DNA of 64,000 nt, taken from Sphingobacteriaceae bacterium. GTDB lineage: Bacteria > Bacteroidota > Bacteroidia > Sphingobacteriales > Sphingobacteriaceae. The stretch is from NCBI GenBank assembly GCA_017745075.1, contig JAGIAD010000001.1:1-64000 (forward strand), given 5' to 3'. The notes below the pieces were generated by a model. That model was not told the origin of the DNA and did no database searches. It was given only the letters and a program-made list of their open reading frames with translations. Shown here piece by piece: positions 1-10,365 of this stretch. The stretch's first letter is position 1, and each line of letters begins with the position of its first letter. Both the position numbers and the translations under genes were made by a program.

Positions 1-94
1 TTCATTACCGAATTACTAAACCTTTACAGCAATGACGATAATTCTTATCTATCAATACTTGTATTGAATTTTAAACGGACAGTTAATTTTTAAA

Positions 95-484
95 TTAACT
101 TTTAACGCTATTTTCAGCACTTCGCAGCAATTGGGCGTTAATACGCTTTAAAATATCATCAATATCAAAAGGTTTACTGATATAATCATCAGCTAATGCA
201 TCAATGGCTTTCTGTTCGCTATTGTTTTGTGCAGACATCACAATAATAGGGATGTGTTTAGTAAAAATATCGTTTTTTAGATCTTCACAAATTTCTGCTC
301 CATTACCGTCTGGTAACATTACATCAAGCAAGAAAAGATCAGGCATTGCGTCCTGGATATTTTTCTTTAATTCTTCAAATGATGATGAAAGCTGCAATTC
401 AAAACCTTCATCTTTTAACAGAATTTCAATAACGTTTCTGATCTCCTGATCGTCTTCTAAAATGTGTATTCGTTTTCTTTCCAT
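95..484 (-). CDS. response regulator receiver domain protein (CheY-like, no output domain)
   Basis: ORF with DDQEIRNVIEILL...DLFLLDVMLPDGNG...PIIVMSA...DDYISKPF; ATG at 484 (MERKRIHILEDD) is a better start than the ORF-track start at 550. Confidence 0.9.
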   Translation of the reverse strand: MERKRIHILEDDQEIRNVIEILLKDEGFELQLSSSFEELKKNIQDAMPDLFLLDVMLPDGNGAEICEDLKNDIFTKHIPIIVMSAQNNSEQKAIDALADDYISKPFDIDDILKRINAQLLRSAENSVKS

Positions 485-527
485 GTTCAAATTATATGTT
501 TGGATTATACCGTTAGTGTGGAATGCA

Positions 528-1292
528 CTATACGATAGTAACAGTAACACCTAAACTCTCTAAATGTTTAACAATTTGTTCAGAAATTCCTTTATCGGTA
601 ATAATATGATCAATTTCTTCTAATCCGCATATTTTACCAAAGCCCCGTTTCCCAAATTTAGTTGAATCGGCAAGTACAATTGTTTTTTGTGATGCAGCGA
701 TCATTTTGCGGTTCAAATGAGCCTCCATGGCATTTGTGGTGGTTAATCCGAAATCCAGATCGATGCCATCTACCCCCAAAAACAACTTGTTAAAATAAAA
801 ATCCTGTAAAACCTGTTCTGCATAAGCCCCCATTACCGATGAGGAACTTTTTCTTAGCAAACCGCCTAGCTGGATCACTTCGATGCTCGGCTCGCGCATC
901 AGCTCTAATGCCACATTCAATGCAGAAGTAACCACGGTTAAGTTGGTTGCCGGCTCAATGTTCTTAGCAAAATAAAGCACCGTAGTACCTGAAGCAATAA
1001 CGATAGAATCATTTTCATTTAACAATGCTGCAGCCGCTATACCTATTTTATTTTTTTCGGTAGATTGTATTTTCTCCTTCTCGTTAACCGGACGGTCTAC
1101 CGTGTATGGATTATTTACAGTAGCACCACCATGGGTCCTAAATAACAAACTCTTATCTTCAAGTAGTTTTAAATCCTTTCTTATTGTTACGGAAGAGACT
1201 TTCAACTCCTTACATAAATCGACAACATTTATGTATTGATCGCATTGCAGGCGACTTAATATAAACTGGTGCCTCTCAGCCAAATTCATCAT
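528..1292 (-). CDS. DeoR/GlpR-family transcriptional regulator
   Basis: N-terminal HTH (RHQFILSRLQCDQYINVVDLCKELKVSSVTIRKDLKLLEDKSLLFRTHGGA) and DeoR sensor domain; divergent from glpD; likely ATG at 1292. Confidence 0.9.
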   Translation of the reverse strand: MMNLAERHQFILSRLQCDQYINVVDLCKELKVSSVTIRKDLKLLEDKSLLFRTHGGATVNNPYTVDRPVNEKEKIQSTEKNKIGIAAAALLNENDSIVIASGTTVLYFAKNIEPATNLTVVTSALNVALELMREPSIEVIQLGGLLRKSSSSVMGAYAEQVLQDFYFNKLFLGVDGIDLDFGLTTTNAMEAHLNRKMIAASQKTIVLADSTKFGKRGFGKICGLEEIDHIITDKGISEQIVKHLESLGVTVTIV

Positions 1293-1299
1293 AGTATAT

Positions 1300-1322
1300 T
1301 TAATTTGCAGGCTGCAAATTAA
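1300..1322. promoter_or_regulatory. perfect 23-bp palindrome (11-bp arms, 1-bp centre) just upstream of the DeoR-family gene; candidate operator
   Basis: TTAATTTGCAG-G-CTGCAAATTAA read directly. Confidence 0.6.
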
Positions 1323-1450
1323 CAATAAAAACATTCTTTAAAATATTTTGCTCAAATAATTAATAATTTTTTCACAGAGATATTATATTATTCCGATTAT
1401 GATTTCTTATAATTGCGTATTGTTTCGTTTTATTACTTTTAAACATAAAA

Positions 1451-3040
1451 ATGAAAAGATTACACCAGCCGGCCATTGCAGAGAATATAAATTGGGACTT
1501 GATTATCATTGGTGGTGGGGCAACCGGCTTGGGTACAGCGCTCGATGCGGCCAGCCGTGGCTATAAAACCTTACTGGTAGAACAGGCCGATTATGCAAAA
1601 GGAACCTCAAGCCGGAGTACAAAACTGGTGCACGGAGGCGTACGTTACCTGGCACAGGGAGATATTGGCCTGGTAAGACATGCCCTTAAAGAACGCGGGT
1701 TATTACAACAGAACGCTAAACACCTTGTACATAAAGAAGCATTCCTGATCCCCTGCTACAGTTGGTTTTCTATTATTAAATACTTAACCGGGCTTACCCT
1801 GTACGATTGGCTGGCAGGGAAATACAGCTTCGGCAAATCTAAATATTTCTCTAAAGAGGAAACCCTGGCCATGATGCCGGGTATTAAAGCAAAAGGTTTA
1901 AAAGGCAGTATCAGGTATTACGACGGAAAGTTTGATGATGCCCGTTTAGCCATTAATATTGCCCAAACTGCCATTGAAAAAGGTGCAACATTATTAAATT
2001 ACACTAAAGTAACCGGTTTATTAAAAAACGGCGACACTGTTATCGGAATTGAAACAGAAGATACCATTACAGGACTAAAAGCCCGGTTTATCGGCAAAAT
2101 AGTGATCAATGCCACGGGTGTTTTTGTGGATGATATCCTGCAGATGAACAATCCAAACACGAAAAAACTGGTACGTCCGAGCCAGGGCGTTCATGTTGTG
2201 TTAGAGAAAAGCTTTTTAAACAGCGAGTCAGCGTTAATGATCCCGAAAACTTCGGATGGGCGTGTATTATTTGCCGTTCCCTGGCACGAACATTTACTTG
2301 TAGGCACTACCGATACCCCGTTAAACGAACACAGCCTCGAGCCACACGCGCTAAAAGAAGAAGTAGATTTTATTATGGCTACCGCGGCTAGCTACTTTAA
2401 CCGCAAACCGCTGGAAAAAGATATATTAAGTGTATTCTCTGGCTTAAGGCCACTGGCAGCACCAACCAGCGGCGAAGGGAACAGTACAAAAGAAATCAGC
2501 AGAGATCACAAACTGATTGTTTCGGCAAAGGGACTGATTACCATAACCGGTGGAAAATGGACTACCTATCGTCGCATGGCCGAAGAAACCGTCGATCTGG
2601 CAATTACACAGGCTGGCTTGGAACCAAAAGCATGCGTAACCAAAAATCTCAGCATACACGGAAACCAAATCATTGAAGAAGATCATCATTTATCGATATA
2701 TGGATCAGACCGCGACAAAATTGAAGCTTTGATTAAACAAAATCCAAGCCTTGAAAAGCAGCTGCATCCATCTTTTCCTTTTGTTGAAGCCGAAGTGCTT
2801 TGGTCTGCAAGAAACGAAATGGCCGAAACTGTAGAAGATATTTTAAGCAGAAGGCTCAGGGTATTATTTATAGATGCCCAGGCGGCAAAAGATATGGCGC
2901 CAAGGGTAGCCTCACTCCTAGCCAAAGAATTATCGGCAGATGAAAACTGGGAGACCAGTCAAATTGAAACTTTTAATAAACTCGCTGATGGTTACCTTTA
3001 TCATCAACCTATATATAACCAAGAAGGCATAGCCCTCTAA
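1451..3040 (+). CDS. glpD: glycerol-3-phosphate dehydrogenase, FAD-dependent
   Basis: [49 protein letters not shown]; adjacent to glpK and glpF. Confidence 0.95.
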   Translation: MKRLHQPAIAENINWDLIIIGGGATGLGTALDAASRGYKTLLVEQADYAKGTSSRSTKLVHGGVRYLAQGDIGLVRHALKERGLLQQNAKHLVHKEAFLIPCYSWFSIIKYLTGLTLYDWLAGKYSFGKSKYFSKEETLAMMPGIKAKGLKGSIRYYDGKFDDARLAINIAQTAIEKGATLLNYTKVTGLLKNGDTVIGIETEDTITGLKARFIGKIVINATGVFVDDILQMNNPNTKKLVRPSQGVHVVLEKSFLNSESALMIPKTSDGRVLFAVPWHEHLLVGTTDTPLNEHSLEPHALKEEVDFIMATAASYFNRKPLEKDILSVFSGLRPLAAPTSGEGNSTKEISRDHKLIVSAKGLITITGGKWTTYRRMAEETVDLAITQAGLEPKACVTKNLSIHGNQIIEEDHHLSIYGSDRDKIEALIKQNPSLEKQLHPSFPFVEAEVLWSARNEMAETVEDILSRRLRVLFIDAQAAKDMAPRVASLLAKELSADENWETSQIETFNKLADGYLYHQPIYNQEGIAL

Positions 3041-3054
3041 CCAAATCCTTAATT

Positions 3055-4545
3055 ATGAGTAAATACATCTTGTCTATCGATCAGGGAACCACAAGCTCGA
3101 GAGCCATTATTTTTAACCATGATGGTGAAATTGTTGCCATTGCACAGAAAGAATTCACTCAGATTTACCCGAAAGCCGGATGGGTAGAACACGATCCGAT
3201 GGAAATCTGGTCAACACAGCTGGCGGTCGTTACTGAAGTAGTGGTTAAAGCCAGTCTTACAGTAAACGATATTTCAGCCATTGGCATTACCAACCAGCGC
3301 GAAACCACAGTGGTATGGGATAAAGAAACCGGAATGCCCATTTATAACGCCATAGTTTGGCAAGACAGGCGTACTTCTGCCTATTGTGACGAAATTAAAG
3401 CCAAAGGTTTAGCAGGTAAAATCCAGGAGAAAACAGGTTTGATTATTGATTCTTATTTTTCTGCCACCAAAGCCAGGTGGATATTGGAAAATGTAGAGGG
3501 TGCTAGAGAAAAGGCTGAAGCAGGAAAACTGGCCTTCGGCACCATAGATACCTGGCTGATCTGGAAATTGACTGCGGGCGAGAAACACGTTACCGATGTA
3601 ACCAACGCTTCGCGTACCATGCTTTATAATATCCATACCCTTAACTGGGATGAAGAACTGCTCGAATTATTCTCCATTCCAAAAAAAATGCTTCCTGAGG
3701 TAAAATCATCAAGCGAGGTTTATGGCGAAACTGCCGGAAGAATACTGGCAGCTAAAATCCCGATTGCGGGGATAGCCGGCGATCAGCAATCGGCCCTGTT
3801 TGGCCAGATGTGCACTGAAACAGGCATGGTAAAAAATACCTATGGCACAGGCTGTTTCATGCTGATGAACATCGGGGAAAAACCAAGAATTTCTGCCAAC
3901 AACCTTTTAACCACCATTGCCTGGCAGATTAACGGACAAGTAAATTATGCGCTTGAAGGAAGTATTTTTATAGGCGGTGCGGTTGTGCAATGGCTGAGAG
4001 ACGAAATGGGCTTTATTTCGAGATCTGCTGATGTAGAGACCCTGGCAAAAAAGGTAAAAGATACCGATGGCGTATATGTAGTGCCCGCTTTTGCAGGTTT
4101 AGGTGCACCACATTGGGACCAGCATGCACGCGGAACAATAACCGGATTAACCCGGGGAACCAATAAATCGCACATAGCAAGAGCTGCATTAGAAAGTATT
4201 GCTTACCAAACCATGGATGTATTAAAGGCTATGGAAGCTGATGCAGGTGTAAATATTACCGAGCTCCGTGTAGATGGTGGTGTGACAGCCAACGATTTAT
4301 TAATGCAGTTTCAGGCAGATCTTTTAAAATGTGAAGTAATCAGGCCGGAAGTTACCGAGGTAACCGCTATAGGTGCTGCTTATCTGGCGGGTCTGGCTAC
4401 AGGTTTTTGGGAAAGTATTGATCAGATCCGCAAGCAGTGGAAAATAAACAGGAGTTTCACCGCTGAAGAAGGCATAGACAATACCGAAAGAATAAAAGGC
4501 TGGAACAGGGCAGTAAAAGCGGCCAGGGTAAATGCAGAAGACTAA
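3055..4545 (+). CDS. glpK: glycerol kinase
   Basis: [14 protein letters not shown]...[17 protein letters not shown]...[12 protein letters not shown]. Confidence 0.98.
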   Translation: MSKYILSIDQGTTSSRAIIFNHDGEIVAIAQKEFTQIYPKAGWVEHDPMEIWSTQLAVVTEVVVKASLTVNDISAIGITNQRETTVVWDKETGMPIYNAIVWQDRRTSAYCDEIKAKGLAGKIQEKTGLIIDSYFSATKARWILENVEGAREKAEAGKLAFGTIDTWLIWKLTAGEKHVTDVTNASRTMLYNIHTLNWDEELLELFSIPKKMLPEVKSSSEVYGETAGRILAAKIPIAGIAGDQQSALFGQMCTETGMVKNTYGTGCFMLMNIGEKPRISANNLLTTIAWQINGQVNYALEGSIFIGGAVVQWLRDEMGFISRSADVETLAKKVKDTDGVYVVPAFAGLGAPHWDQHARGTITGLTRGTNKSHIARAALESIAYQTMDVLKAMEADAGVNITELRVDGGVTANDLLMQFQADLLKCEVIRPEVTEVTAIGAAYLAGLATGFWESIDQIRKQWKINRSFTAEEGIDNTERIKGWNRAVKAARVNAED

Positions 4546-4563
4546 CCAGGACCCCGTCCTCAT

Positions 4564-4580
4564 CCTGAATTTAGTTCAGG
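4564..4580. repeat. short hairpin CCTGAA-TTTAG-TTCAGG, fragment of a dispersed intergenic repeat
   Basis: Inverted 6-bp arms; similar words near 5790 and 27190. Confidence 0.5.
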
Positions 4581-4630
4581 GACTATATCCTGAATGATAA
4601 ATTGATTACAAATCGCTTATTTTTTTTACA

Positions 4631-5368
4631 ATGAATGTATATCTCGCAGAATTTATTGGTACAGCTCTACTCCTGCTCTTAGGAAATGGTGTAGTGGCAA
4701 ATGTGGTGTTGAATGGTACAAAGGGAAATAACAGTGGCTGGATTGTGATTACAACCGCCTGGGCACTTGCCGTTTTCATTGGTGTGGTGGTAGCAGGGCC
4801 ATACAGTGGCGCACATTTAAACCCCATTGTAACCTTAGGCCTGGCCATTGGAAAAGGCTTTAGCTGGGCCTTGGTACCCTACTATATCCTTGCCCAGCTG
4901 GCTGGCGCAATAACAGGTTCTTTTTTAGTCTGGGTTATTTACAAAGATCATTTCGATGCTACTGATGATGCAGGTTTAAAAGCTGCTCCTTTTGCCACTT
5001 CACCGGCTATCAGGAACAAAACATCAAACCTTCTTTCAGAAATCATCGGCACATTCGTACTCATGTTTGTTATTTTTTATTTTACAGATGCCAGTATGGG
5101 CACTAAAGAAAAAGTTACACCAATAGGATTAGGCTCAATGGGTGCCATTCCGGTTGCATTTTTAGTCTGGGTTATCGGCTTAGCTTTGGGCGGAACAACA
5201 GGATACGCCATCAACCCTGCAAGAGATTTAGGTCCCCGCATTGTTCACGCTTTAATCCCAATGAAAGGAAAAGGCAGCAGCGACTGGTCTTATGCATGGA
5301 TACCTGTTATTGGCCCAATTATTGGATCGGTGCTGGCCGCGGTAGCATTTCTGTTAATTGGCAAGTAG
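4631..5368 (+). CDS. glpF: MIP/aquaglyceroporin, glycerol uptake facilitator
   Basis: AEFIGTALLLLLGNGVVANV...SGAHLNPIVTLG...GYAINPARDLGPR (two NPA-type motifs). Confidence 0.95.
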   Translation: MNVYLAEFIGTALLLLLGNGVVANVVLNGTKGNNSGWIVITTAWALAVFIGVVVAGPYSGAHLNPIVTLGLAIGKGFSWALVPYYILAQLAGAITGSFLVWVIYKDHFDATDDAGLKAAPFATSPAIRNKTSNLLSEIIGTFVLMFVIFYFTDASMGTKEKVTPIGLGSMGAIPVAFLVWVIGLALGGTTGYAINPARDLGPRIVHALIPMKGKGSSDWSYAWIPVIGPIIGSVLAAVAFLLIGK

Positions 5369-5379
5369 CGATTTCGAAT

Positions 5380-5477
5380 CGTCATCTCCTTTGAAGCAAC
5401 GCGAAATGGAGAGATCTATCCACACTGATTTCTCGAGACACATCTCTCGACTATGTTGCACTCCGCTCGAGATGACG
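5380..5477. repeat. dispersed intergenic repeat with terminal CGTCATCTC/GAGATGACG inverted ends
   Basis: Shares gcgaaatggagAgatctat and gttgcactccgctcgaGatgacga with the copy at 39504-39627. Confidence 0.75.
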
Positions 5478-5591
5478 ATGAATATGAAAATAATCCTGAC
5501 CCAGAAATTCTTCCTTAATCAAATTCCAAATCACAAATCCCTGAAAGGCCTGGATTGCAAATCCAGACCAACTAAGATAAATAAGCTATTG

Positions 5592-5652
5592 TCCCGCAGA
5601 TTAGGAAGATTTGCGCAGAAAAATCTGCGGGAATCATATGGAATCTGCGGGA
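5592..5652. repeat. TCCCGCAGATT/AATCTGCGGGA inverted repeat plus a third direct copy
   Basis: 5592-5602 pairs with 5622-5632 (11 bp perfect); AATCTGCGGGA again at 5642-5652. Confidence 0.7.
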
Positions 5653-5726
5653 TTTCTTTTTAACCTGATGTTATAAAAAAGGTCTGTGGGAGACACAGAT
5701 ATTGATATTAGACTCAATAAAAGCCT

Positions 5727-5862
5727 CGTCATCTCGACTGGAACATAGCGAAACGGAGCGATCTACCTCGTTTGAAAGCCCCTGAAACGGGTTCAGGATG
5801 ACGATAATCTTAGAATGATCCATCTCCAGACAGATTTAGCTTCGCTGAGCACTACGTGGTTC
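5727..5862. repeat. composite dispersed repeat (CGTCATCTCGA...GGATGACG plus acagatttagcttcgctgagcact core)
   Basis: 5828-5862 is 34/35 identical to 39562-39596. Confidence 0.75.
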
Positions 5863-5984
5863 CCAGCTCCACTATACTCCTGTTTTTGCTAAAAAACTAA
5901 CCTAAAAGGACAATTAACTTAATTCGCTACCTTCAATATTTTCTTTTACAGAGCTTCCGAATAATAATTATCTTTGATTAAAGA

Positions 5985-6692
5985 TTGTGCTACTATTTAC
6001 CTAACCATTTAAAATTGCAGGAATATTTCTTAGTTGTTGATACCGAAACATCTGGTTTGCCAAAAAACTGGTCGGCACCCTATGCGAACGAAAAAAACTG
6101 GCCACACATTGTCCAGATTGCGTGGATTATTTACGACAGGCAGCACAATGAAATTAAACGCGAAAACCACTACATCAGTAGTACGGGGGTCAAAATTGAT
6201 AAAGCGGCACAAAAAATTCACAACATTAGCGACGAATATTTACAGTTACACGGAGAAGATAAGAAAGAAATTTTGCTCAGTTTTTATGCCGATATTAAAA
6301 AGTATAAACCTTTGGTTGTGGGGCATTTTATTGAACTCGATTACCACATGGTAAATGTAGAGCTATTTAGAATGGGTAAGGAAGATGTTTTTAAAGATTT
6401 ATCGTTTTTCTGTACCATGAAAGCCAGCGCACTGTATATTACCGATTCCGTAATCAGCCACCTGAAGCTCGATAAATTTTACACCATATTATTTAATGAA
6501 GTACCGGAGAATATGCATAATGCACTTTCTGATGCTTTAAGTGCTGCTAAAATATTTTTTCACCTTATAGAAAGTAAAAAAATCAGCTTATCATCAGTTT
6601 ATAGTCAGCAACATGGCTTTAACCGGAAAAGGAAGAAAGCGGAGGCATTTTCATTCAAAAAAATTTTAAAGGGTATTTTTAATGGAAGATAA
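5985..6692 (+). CDS. 3'-5' exonuclease, DnaQ/RNase T-like
   Basis: FLVVDTETSGLP (ExoI), GHFIELDYHMV (ExoII), MHNALSDALSAAKIF (ExoIII). TTG start at 5985 or 6015; TATCTTTG promoter element at 5969-5976. Confidence 0.85.
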   Translation: MCYYLPNHLKLQEYFLVVDTETSGLPKNWSAPYANEKNWPHIVQIAWIIYDRQHNEIKRENHYISSTGVKIDKAAQKIHNISDEYLQLHGEDKKEILLSFYADIKKYKPLVVGHFIELDYHMVNVELFRMGKEDVFKDLSFFCTMKASALYITDSVISHLKLDKFYTILFNEVPENMHNALSDALSAAKIFFHLIESKKISLSSVYSQQHGFNRKRKKAEAFSFKKILKGIFNGR

Positions 6693-8133
6693 ATTAACCG
6701 ACCGTATTTATACAGCCCGCATCGGAGACATCACCTTTAAAAAAATAGTGAGCTGCACTCCGGGTACCCCTATTTTTGAAGCGGCGATTAAAATGGCCGA
6801 GCAGAAAACCAGTTGTCTTTTTATTAAAGATGAAGCGCAAGGTTATCTGGGTTTCGTAACCGATATCACTTTAAGAGATGAAGTTATTGCGAAGCAGTTA
6901 AATGCCAGCCTGCCCATTGAAACCGTTATGGATAAAAATATTGTATCCATAACACCCGATGTTTACGTCTATGAAGCCATTTTGATGATGTTCAGTAAAA
7001 AATCACGCTATTTACTGATTAACGATAATGGCAACTATATTGGTTTTGTAAGCCGTAACAGGTTGTTAAGCGAACAAGCAGAATCTCCTTTGGTTTTCAT
7101 ACAGTCAGTTAAATCAGCGGTTAACACCAACGATCTGAAGTTGAAATGGCAGAAAGTACCACATATTGTTGCCCAGTTATTAAACAGAGGAGTTCATGCA
7201 AAGATTGTAAACGAGGTGGTTACCACCATAGCAGATACCATTTCATTCAAAATTATTGAAGAGGTGATTACTAAACTCGGTCCGCCGCCGGCAAAATTCG
7301 TATTTATGGTTTTGGGGAGCGAAGGCCGTAAAGAGCTGAGTCTTAAAACCGATCAGGATAACGCAATTATTTACGAAGATACACCCGAAGATAAAAGGGC
7401 GGCTGTACGTACCTATTTCCTCGATCTGGCTACCCAGGTTTCAGATAAACTCAACTACGTTGGCTTTGTATATTGTGATGGAGATTATATGGCTACCAAT
7501 CCAAACTGGACACATTCTTTATCGCACTGGAAATACAATTACAAAAACTGGATTGAAGAAGCCTTGCCTGAAGCAGCAGTAAAATTTGCAGCTTTTTTTG
7601 ATTGCAGGGCCATTTATGGCGATTTAAGCATTATGGAAAGCTTGCGGTCTTTTGTGGATGAAGAGCTGCAGAAGCCCATTGAAAAATTTTATGTGTATCT
7701 GGCTAAAAATGCACTGCTGTACGAACCTCCACTAACCTATTTCAAGAATATCAGAACCCAGAAAATACATAAAAAAGAGGTTTTCGATATTAAAACAGCC
7801 ATGACACCAATCGTCGATCTGGCGAGGGTTTATGCACTTCAAAACAGGATATTTCAGAAAGAAAATACCGGTGAGCGTTTAAAAACCTTAAAAGAACTGG
7901 GCGTTTTTACCGAAAAACAGTTTAACGAACTCTCTCAATCTTATTACTACCTGATGGGTTTAAGGTTAAAGCACCAGGCCAATCTCATTATCAACCACCA
8001 GGCTGCGCCCAACAACTTTATTGAAATAGATGCACTATCCAAAATCGAAAAGGTAACCCTGGTCGAAATCTTTAAAATTATCCTCAACTTTCAAAGCGGG
8101 ATCAGAATGAAATTCACCAATACTTTGGGTTAG
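6682..8133 (+). CDS. CBS-domain DUF294 nucleotidyltransferase-like protein
   Basis: Tandem CBS domains then VMVLGSEGRKELSLKTDQDNAIIYED (GlnD-like NTase motif); overlaps the upstream exonuclease by 11 bp. Confidence 0.85.
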   Translation: MEDKLTDRIYTARIGDITFKKIVSCTPGTPIFEAAIKMAEQKTSCLFIKDEAQGYLGFVTDITLRDEVIAKQLNASLPIETVMDKNIVSITPDVYVYEAILMMFSKKSRYLLINDNGNYIGFVSRNRLLSEQAESPLVFIQSVKSAVNTNDLKLKWQKVPHIVAQLLNRGVHAKIVNEVVTTIADTISFKIIEEVITKLGPPPAKFVFMVLGSEGRKELSLKTDQDNAIIYEDTPEDKRAAVRTYFLDLATQVSDKLNYVGFVYCDGDYMATNPNWTHSLSHWKYNYKNWIEEALPEAAVKFAAFFDCRAIYGDLSIMESLRSFVDEELQKPIEKFYVYLAKNALLYEPPLTYFKNIRTQKIHKKEVFDIKTAMTPIVDLARVYALQNRIFQKENTGERLKTLKELGVFTEKQFNELSQSYYYLMGLRLKHQANLIINHQAAPNNFIEIDALSKIEKVTLVEIFKIILNFQSGIRMKFTNTLG

Positions 8134-8365
8134 ATTTTATATTTTGTAGCACAGATCATAAGTTAATCCAGTCGTTTTACTTTTTAAGAGTCCCAATTCG
8201 CTGCAATTTAACGCCTTAGCATTTCAATTCTTTCCAACAGAAATACTACATTTTCTATCAGGCTTCTTCTTATACAAAACCGGGGCTCAAAAACCTAACA
8301 AATACTACATTGTTTTAAAATAATCGCAAAACATAAACAAAGCGACTTTGCTCCTGCCATACAAT

Positions 8366-8375
8366 CAAACGTTTG
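8366..8375. promoter_or_regulatory. CAAACGTTTG palindrome (LacI-family-type operator candidate), copy 1
   Basis: Perfect palindrome within CAAACGTTTGCG; second copy 118 bp downstream. Confidence 0.45.
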
Positions 8376-8483
8376 CGTTTTATAATCTCAAAATTTATTA
8401 TTAATGGCAGGAAAAAACTTGAAAAATCTGCTCCATATGTTTCCCTTACTTAGGCAATAAATGCATTTCAGACAATTATCACA

Positions 8484-8493
8484 CAAACGTTTG
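8484..8493. promoter_or_regulatory. CAAACGTTTG palindrome (LacI-family-type operator candidate), copy 2
   Basis: Same 12-mer CAAACGTTTGCG as 8366. Confidence 0.45.
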
Positions 8494-8740
8494 CGCTGAT
8501 TTATTTTAACAAGGTATAGTAACTGTTTGTAACTTAAGGATTACAAAACAAATAGAAACTCACTCATTACACATCATTTTCTAACGCAACATGAAAGATA
8601 TGGTGGCCGGGTTTGGCAAATAATGATGGTTTGATCTCTCCTATTTTTTTGAAGATCAGGAACTGTGGCTGAGTACAGCACATTAAACAAGGCATTATTA
8701 ACCAATTGCATATTATCAATCCAAACCTAAAAATTATCCA

Positions 8741-10354
8741 ATGAAAAAAAACAGTGTACTTTTTGCAGGCCTCGTCTTGGCCTGTCTGTTTGCCTTATCT
8801 TGTAAAAAGGCCGGAACTTTACCAACCGAAGAAAAAACACTTAAAATTGGCCAGAAAATGGCTACGACAAGTATTGTTACCCAAACACGTAATGTAAACG
8901 TGGTGTATTTTGTACCTAACGATCTGGATACCTTAGCCGGTTACAGAAAAAGGCTGAGTGATCTTTTGCTGTGGACCCAGGACTGGTACAAACAGGAAAT
9001 GAACCGGAACGGTTATGGCAATAAAACTTTTGGCCTGGCCGATGATGGCTCCGGTGGTGTAAAAATCTTAACCATCAGGGGAAATTTACCAAAAAGCAGT
9101 TATCCTTATTCAGGCGGTTCGGGTGCTGTAGCCAGCGAGGTAAATGCTTATTTTGCAGCTCACCCTGCTGATAAAACCAGCGACCATACCTTAATTATTA
9201 TCCCAAGATACTCGATCGGTTCAAATGGTACACCCAGCGGTGGTCCGTTTTATGGTACCGGACGTTGGTGCTATGCCCTTGATTATGAAGAAATGGATAT
9301 TGCCAACCTTGGCTTAAATACCACTGTAGGGAATCGTTTCAGTGTTTGGTTTGGCGGTATGGTTCACGAATTGGGTCATGGTTTAAATTTACCGCACAAC
9401 AGACAAAAAGTTTCTGAAAATTCAACACTGGGTATGGCATTAATGTGGGCCGGTAACGGAACGCTGGGCAAAAGTCCTACGTTTTTAACTGCTGCCGATG
9501 CAGCTATTTTAAATGCCAACCAGGTTTTTAACAACAATTCAAATACTTACTACGGCGCTGTTACCACCAGTATCCCGAAAATATACGCCAGTTATGATAG
9601 TACTTTGGCATCAATCGTGGTATCCGGAAAATTCACTTCAACCGGTAACGTAACCAGCATCTTATACTACAATGATCCAAACGTAAATAATGAAGGTACC
9701 GGCGTAAATAAAGACTACAATGCCATTACCTGGGAATCGAAAAAAATTGGTACCGATAGCTTCAGGGTAGTGATGCCAATTGCCGATCTTCAGGAAAAAG
9801 CCGATGGCATTCCTTACGAACTGAAAGTAAAGCTGGTACACGATAATGGTACGGTAACCGAAAAGATTTATACTTATACCTTTTCGGGTGGACTGCCGGT
9901 TTTGGGCTTCTCCACAAAAAACGAGCTAAGTAAAACCGGATGGAGCATTGCCTCATTCAGTTCAGAAGAAACCAGTGGCGAAGGTCCAACAAATGGCCGC
10001 GCAATCAGGTTAATTGACGGAAATGAAAGTACTTACTGGCACTCCCGTTGGTCAACTTCAGCAACAACCTATCCGCATAATGTGGTTATTAATTTAGGTT
10101 CGTCTAAAACAGCTACAGGTTTAAGTTTAACACAAAGGAGCGGTTTAAGCAGGGCCATTAAAAACTTCGAGCTGCTAACCAGTACAGATGGCGTTAATTT
10201 TACATCGGTAAACAATTATGTTGCCCAGAATGTAAACGGGGCACAGTATTTTGATTTTGGTAGCGCCAGGACCTTCCAATACTTTAAAATCATCGCTAAT
10301 TCGGCACAAGATGGCCTTCAGTTTGCCAGCTTAGCAGAATTGGGATTATATTAA
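8741..10354 (+). CDS. secreted lipoprotein, zinc metalloprotease with C-terminal F5/8 type C (discoidin) domain
   Basis: Lipobox LFALSCKK; HELGHGLNLPHNR (HExxHxxxxxH); C-terminal IRLIDGNESTYWHSRW...NLGSSKTATGLSL...FQYFKI. Confidence 0.85.
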   Translation: MKKNSVLFAGLVLACLFALSCKKAGTLPTEEKTLKIGQKMATTSIVTQTRNVNVVYFVPNDLDTLAGYRKRLSDLLLWTQDWYKQEMNRNGYGNKTFGLADDGSGGVKILTIRGNLPKSSYPYSGGSGAVASEVNAYFAAHPADKTSDHTLIIIPRYSIGSNGTPSGGPFYGTGRWCYALDYEEMDIANLGLNTTVGNRFSVWFGGMVHELGHGLNLPHNRQKVSENSTLGMALMWAGNGTLGKSPTFLTAADAAILNANQVFNNNSNTYYGAVTTSIPKIYASYDSTLASIVVSGKFTSTGNVTSILYYNDPNVNNEGTGVNKDYNAITWESKKIGTDSFRVVMPIADLQEKADGIPYELKVKLVHDNGTVTEKIYTYTFSGGLPVLGFSTKNELSKTGWSIASFSSEETSGEGPTNGRAIRLIDGNESTYWHSRWSTSATTYPHNVVINLGSSKTATGLSLTQRSGLSRAIKNFELLTSTDGVNFTSVNNYVAQNVNGAQYFDFGSARTFQYFKIIANSAQDGLQFASLAELGLY

Positions 10355-10365
10355 AAAAAGAGTAT

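Noticed and set aside
204-449. ORF antisense to the response regulator
   Set aside because: Shadow ORF inside a well-supported gene on the other strand; no recognizable domain.
2444-2925. Two ORFs antisense to glpD
   Set aside because: Shadow ORFs opposite a strongly supported CDS.
5536-5580. tRNA-like hairpin around CTGGATTGCAAATCCAG
   Set aside because: Only one short stem; no cloverleaf, T-arm or acceptor pairing.
5358-5663. 101-aa ORF on + strand
   Set aside because: Overlaps the glpF end and runs through dispersed intergenic repeats; translation has no protein-like signature.
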